DNA from: JAVBWO01 sp036677375
Lineage (GTDB): Bacteria > Bacillota > Dehalobacteriia > UBA4068 > UBA4997
Length of the DNA: 64,000 bases
Direction of reading: 5' to 3'
Assembly (NCBI GenBank): GCA_036677375.1
Contig: JAVBWO010000005.1
Span: 62,001 to 126,000 of the forward strand
Of this stretch, positions 61,482-64,000 are shown in pieces. The translations under genes were made by a program, and so were the position numbers. Position 1 is the stretch's first letter. The number at the start of each line of letters is the position of its first letter. The notes beneath the pieces are model-generated. The model worked only from the letters and a program-made list of their open reading frames with translations. It had not been told where the DNA came from and ran no database searches.

Positions 61482-63308
61482 TTAAGAATCCAATTTTAAT
61501 TCGCGGTAATAAAGCACTTGCCAAATCCCGGCTTCGCCCTTTTGGACAGGTTGGGTAAGAAGTACTTGGGTAGCTGTGCCGTTCTCCCGGATATACGAAT
61601 AGATTTTGGCGTCTGATGTATCCGAGATCACCTCCATACGGGAAATCGGCGAAACAATGGAGCTTTTCAGCATATCCAGCTGGTCGACAAATTGCCGCCC
61701 CACTTGTGCCGGGTCCAGCAAGCCGGGCTTATGGCCGTTGTCCACTTCTTTTTGCAGCTCTGCCAACTCCGCCTGATCCTGCCGCCAGGTATTCCAGGGG
61801 GGCTTGATCCCATTTTTGATATAACTCTTCACCGCCTGCCGCCATAAAGTTGGATCGTCGGCAAATTCCCGCACATCCCGCCCGTAATCGGCATCAAAGC
61901 AGGCGCGGTCATAAGCATAGCTATCCCGGCGGTGCAAGGGTTCAATCTTGTCGTCTTCCGTATAGTAATTTTCCACACTGATAACCACCGTCCCCACATT
62001 GTCGATTAAAACAAAGCAGTTCATGGCGGTCAGGTAGGCCATGGCGGCGATTTCTTCCTGGGTAAAAAGATTGGGCTGGGCAATAATATAATTGAGGGTA
62101 ATGCCGTAGGGCTCCGCAACTGTTTGCAGGGACATGCCGGTATAATTGTACGATTTTAAAGGAGAGAAGCTTAAGACCTTACCCACGGCGGAAGCATTGC
62201 CCACATAGGGAGTCTTGGCCGCTGCCATGGCACTAAAATCCGACATCGGCGTACACCAGGCCGGCAAATCTCCATCTCCGCCCGTGTCAGATATCTCCTG
62301 CGCGTTATCTTTTCCCGGCACTACACAGGCAGTCAATATGACTGCCGTCAAAAGCAGAAAAGTCAAAAACAAAACGCCGGTTTTTTTGTTCCCCATATCC
62401 AGCATGCCCCGCAGCCGCTCCTCCAGGCTCCGCTTGCCGTTAAAAAAATAAGTAGAAACCGGCGCTTGGCAATGGCAGGACCGGCGAATCAAAGACAGCA
62501 CCGTTTGGCCGTAGGCTTGGCGGTAACTGCGGTCTTTGCCGCGCACCACTGACTGATCGCAGGATAGTTCGCAAGCCTGGCCGGCCCGGCACACCGCCAG
62601 ATAAACCAAAGGATTATACCAATGCAGGGCATTGGCCAAAAGCAGAAGCAACTTCCACCACAGGTCGCCATGACGATAATGACAAAGTTCGTGCTTGAAT
62701 ACGAAATGCAGCAGCGAGGGATTGATATTTTCTTCCGGCAGCAAAATGGTGGGACGAAAAAGACCAAACAGTAAAGGACCGCTCACCCAAGAGACGGTTT
62801 TAATCTCGATATTTTTCGCAATGCCCAATTCCTTCTGCAATTTCAGACAGATCTCCCGGGTCTTTGCGGCAACAGGACGGGCCGTCTTTTTCACCTGCCG
62901 GTGAAAAACAAAGGATACTGCCACCTGATAGAGCAAAAAGACAGCAGCGCCCAAAAGCCAAAGCAAACCTAACATCCCGGCAGCATCCATGCCGCCTGTC
63001 ACCGGAGCGGTACCGGTTTGCATCACAGTGGCGGCGGAAGCGGCGGAAATTACATGATCCATAGCGGCAGGAAGCGGATTCACAACAGCGGCGGCAGGCG
63101 GCAAGGTAGCGGCGGTTCCCGGCAGCAAGAAATAGGGGAGCCGCGGCACATAAGGCACCAGCAAGCGGCAGGCAATGAAAAGCCAGGCCGCATATTGCCA
63201 GCGCGCACCATAGCGTTTGCCCCAAAGTGGCGTCAAAGCTAACAGGAACACGATCACAAGAGAGGTGGTAAGAGAAATCAACCAATATTCTTTTGCAAGA
63301 GCTGCCAT
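61482..63308 (-). CDS. BlaR1-type M56 metallopeptidase sensor with DUF4825 domain
   Basis: 608 residues. The N-terminal half has four membrane helices and the zinc protease motif FKHELCHYRHGDLWWK. Another helix (VLFLTFLLLTAVILTACVVP) leads to an outer domain with TPYVGNASAVGKVLSF and TGMSLQTVAEPYGITLNYI, the DUF4825 signature, in place of the beta-lactam sensor of BlaR1. Such proteins relay an outside signal and inactivate the BlaI-like repressor. It starts 2 bp after the blaI-like stop. The outer-domain ligand is unknown. Confidence 0.9.
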   Translation of the reverse strand: MAALAKEYWLISLTTSLVIVFLLALTPLWGKRYGARWQYAAWLFIACRLLVPYVPRLPYFLLPGTAATLPPAAAVVNPLPAAMDHVISAASAATVMQTGTAPVTGGMDAAGMLGLLWLLGAAVFLLYQVAVSFVFHRQVKKTARPVAAKTREICLKLQKELGIAKNIEIKTVSWVSGPLLFGLFRPTILLPEENINPSLLHFVFKHELCHYRHGDLWWKLLLLLANALHWYNPLVYLAVCRAGQACELSCDQSVVRGKDRSYRQAYGQTVLSLIRRSCHCQAPVSTYFFNGKRSLEERLRGMLDMGNKKTGVLFLTFLLLTAVILTACVVPGKDNAQEISDTGGDGDLPAWCTPMSDFSAMAAAKTPYVGNASAVGKVLSFSPLKSYNYTGMSLQTVAEPYGITLNYIIAQPNLFTQEEIAAMAYLTAMNCFVLIDNVGTVVISVENYYTEDDKIEPLHRRDSYAYDRACFDADYGRDVREFADDPTLWRQAVKSYIKNGIKPPWNTWRQDQAELAELQKEVDNGHKPGLLDPAQVGRQFVDQLDMLKSSIVSPISRMEVISDTSDAKIYSYIRENGTATQVLLTQPVQKGEAGIWQVLYYRELKLDS

Positions 63309-63310
63309 GC

Positions 63311-63685
63311 CTATGCCTCCTCTTTAAACCAACGAGTCAGTTCATCAAGTTCAGCCGTGCTGATGGCATGATCGTCATATAAAGTTGCTACCATATTTTT
63401 AAGAGAACCCTGGTAAAGACGTTTCAAAAAACTACTGGTTTCCTGTTTCAAGTATTCTTCCCGGGCAAACTGTACGGTGTAAACGTAGCTGCGTCCCTGC
63501 TTTTCACCGGCAATATAGCCTTTCTCCACCAGCTTTCCCAAAAGGGTCAATACGGTGGTGATCTTCCAATCCTTACCGTTTTTCAGATTGGACATAATGG
63601 CGTTGCTGGTAATGGGTTCAGCTGTCCGCCATACCCCTTCCATCAGTTCAAATTCCGCATTGGTTAGTCTCTCTTTTCCTTGCAT
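63311..63685 (-). CDS. BlaI/MecI/CopY-family repressor
   Basis: 124 residues, winged helix: LTNAEFELMEGVWRTAEPIT, then WKITTVLTLLGKLVEKGYIAGEKQGRSYVY, and a C-terminal dimerisation helix. It represses its operon until cleaved by the partner M56 protein. First gene of the pair; RBS AGGTGA. Two palindromes overlap its promoter. Confidence 0.94.
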   Translation of the reverse strand: MQGKERLTNAEFELMEGVWRTAEPITSNAIMSNLKNGKDWKITTVLTLLGKLVEKGYIAGEKQGRSYVYTVQFAREEYLKQETSSFLKRLYQGSLKNMVATLYDDHAISTAELDELTRWFKEEA

Positions 63686-63701
63686 AAGCTTTTCACCTAT
63701 T

Positions 63702-63755
63702 TTCTATGATTTTAGAATATGCCTTTATTCTATGCTTATAGAAAATAAAAGTCAA
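63702..63755 (-). promoter_or_regulatory. Promoter and paired operators of the BlaI/M56 operon
   Basis: On the minus strand TTGACT (63750-63755), 17 bases, TAGAAT (63727-63732). Palindromes TTCTAT-GCTT-ATAGAA (63728-63743) and TTCTA-TGATTT-TAGAA (63702-63717) cover the -10/spacer and the start region, 26 bp apart. This fits autorepression by the BlaI-like protein. Confidence 0.75.
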
Positions 63756-63865
63756 GTATAAAATGCATTTCTAAAACAAAAAGGCCGCCGTGTAGACGAA
63801 GCCTGTTTGTCTCAAAAAATTGCAGCCGGCAGCCAGAAGGCAAATCGCCTTTCTCTCGCGTCTTA

Positions 63866-63904
63866 CCCCAAACCACGCGCACTACCAACTGCGCTACACC
63901 GCCC
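63866..63904 (-). pseudogene. tRNA-like 5' half (possible tRNA-Pro remnant)
   Basis: The minus strand reads GGGCGGTGTAGCGCAGTTGG and continues TAGTGCGCGTGGTTTGGGG: an acceptor 5' strand, a D-arm and the start of an anticodon arm. Beyond it no matching anticodon 3' strand, T-arm or CCA end is found, so it is not an intact tRNA. Confidence 0.4.
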
Positions 63905-63970
63905 AATATTTCCAATTGTGTAATGTGAACCGAGTGGCTTGCAAGTAAGTTACATGAAAGTGGCTAAAAC

Positions 63971-64000
63971 CGTACCGCGTGCTCTCCCAACTGCGCTACA
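63971..64000 (-). pseudogene. Second tRNA-like 5' fragment, cut by window edge
   Basis: The minus strand reads TGTAGCGCAGTTGGGAGAGC then ACGCGGTACGG, again a D-arm-like sequence. It shares its first 14 bases with the fragment at 63866-63904 and then diverges without a visible T-arm. Confidence 0.35.

Overview
The window looks like chromosome of an anaerobic, endospore-forming Firmicute, probably a Clostridia/Peptococcaceae-type lineage. The evidence is a dense set of sporulation genes (dacF-spoIIAA-spoIIAB-sigF, spoIIM, spo0A, spoIVB, sigK, a GerA/SpoVAF protein), strong Shine-Dalgarno sites with frequent TTG/GTG starts, and gene orders that match Bacillus/Clostridium backbones. Nearly all genes are on the minus strand. 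No insertion sequence, prophage or CRISPR array was seen. The species was not identified.

Layout. 1-5.7 kb: a partial amidase-fold gene, an MscS channel and a housekeeping run (cca, M50 protease, trpS, scpA, scpB). 5.8-7.2 kb: a TrpB2-type tryptophan synthase beta chain. 7.3-18.6 kb: the spoIIM-xerD-deoB-pnp-dacF-spoIIA-sigF neighbourhood known from Bacillus. It is interrupted between pnp and dacF by a lone pilin-like gene and a small XRE-regulated locus, and between spoIIM and xerD by a non-coding block of imperfect tandem repeats. 19-21.6 kb: an ECF sigma/anti-sigma pair, an Hpt protein and a SLOG-fold protein. 21.6-35.4 kb: spo0A, spoIVB, recN, argR, mnmM, nadK, tlyA, dxs, a membrane protein recognised as OapA, a ~0.6 kb structured non-coding block recognised as OLE RNA, then yraN, rnhB and rbgA. 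35.5-48.3 kb: one 12.4-kb gene for a secreted ~4,140-residue S-layer-homology protein built of about 40 repeated beta domains. It has a long 5' leader with its own promoter, a 10-codon leader peptide and competing hairpins. 48.4-58.6 kb: a shikimate-kinase-like protein, YqeG, TrxB/TrxA, SigK, DUF3830, a class B PBP, an M24 peptidase, a DUF1648 protein, an FNT transporter, a VanY-type carboxypeptidase and a tiny lipoprotein. 59-61.3 kb: pdxS-pdxT and a PNPOx-like flavoprotein. 61.5-63.8 kb: a BlaI repressor/M56 sensor pair with its promoter and paired operators. The right end holds two partial tRNA-like sequences.

How it fits together. Spo0A and a candidate sigma-H promoter would start spoIIA/sigF expression. 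SigF, SpoIVB and pro-SigK act at later stages. DacF, the class B PBP and VanY act on peptidoglycan. Dxs (isoprenoid precursors), TlyA, NadK, MnmM, ArgR and RecN form the conserved operon that in other Firmicutes carries OLE RNA and OapA. PdxS/PdxT make PLP, the cofactor of the TrpB2 enzyme. The most noteworthy objects are the OLE RNA-OapA pair, the giant SLH gene with its leader, the tandem repeat block before xerD, and several small genes that automated annotation is likely to miss.
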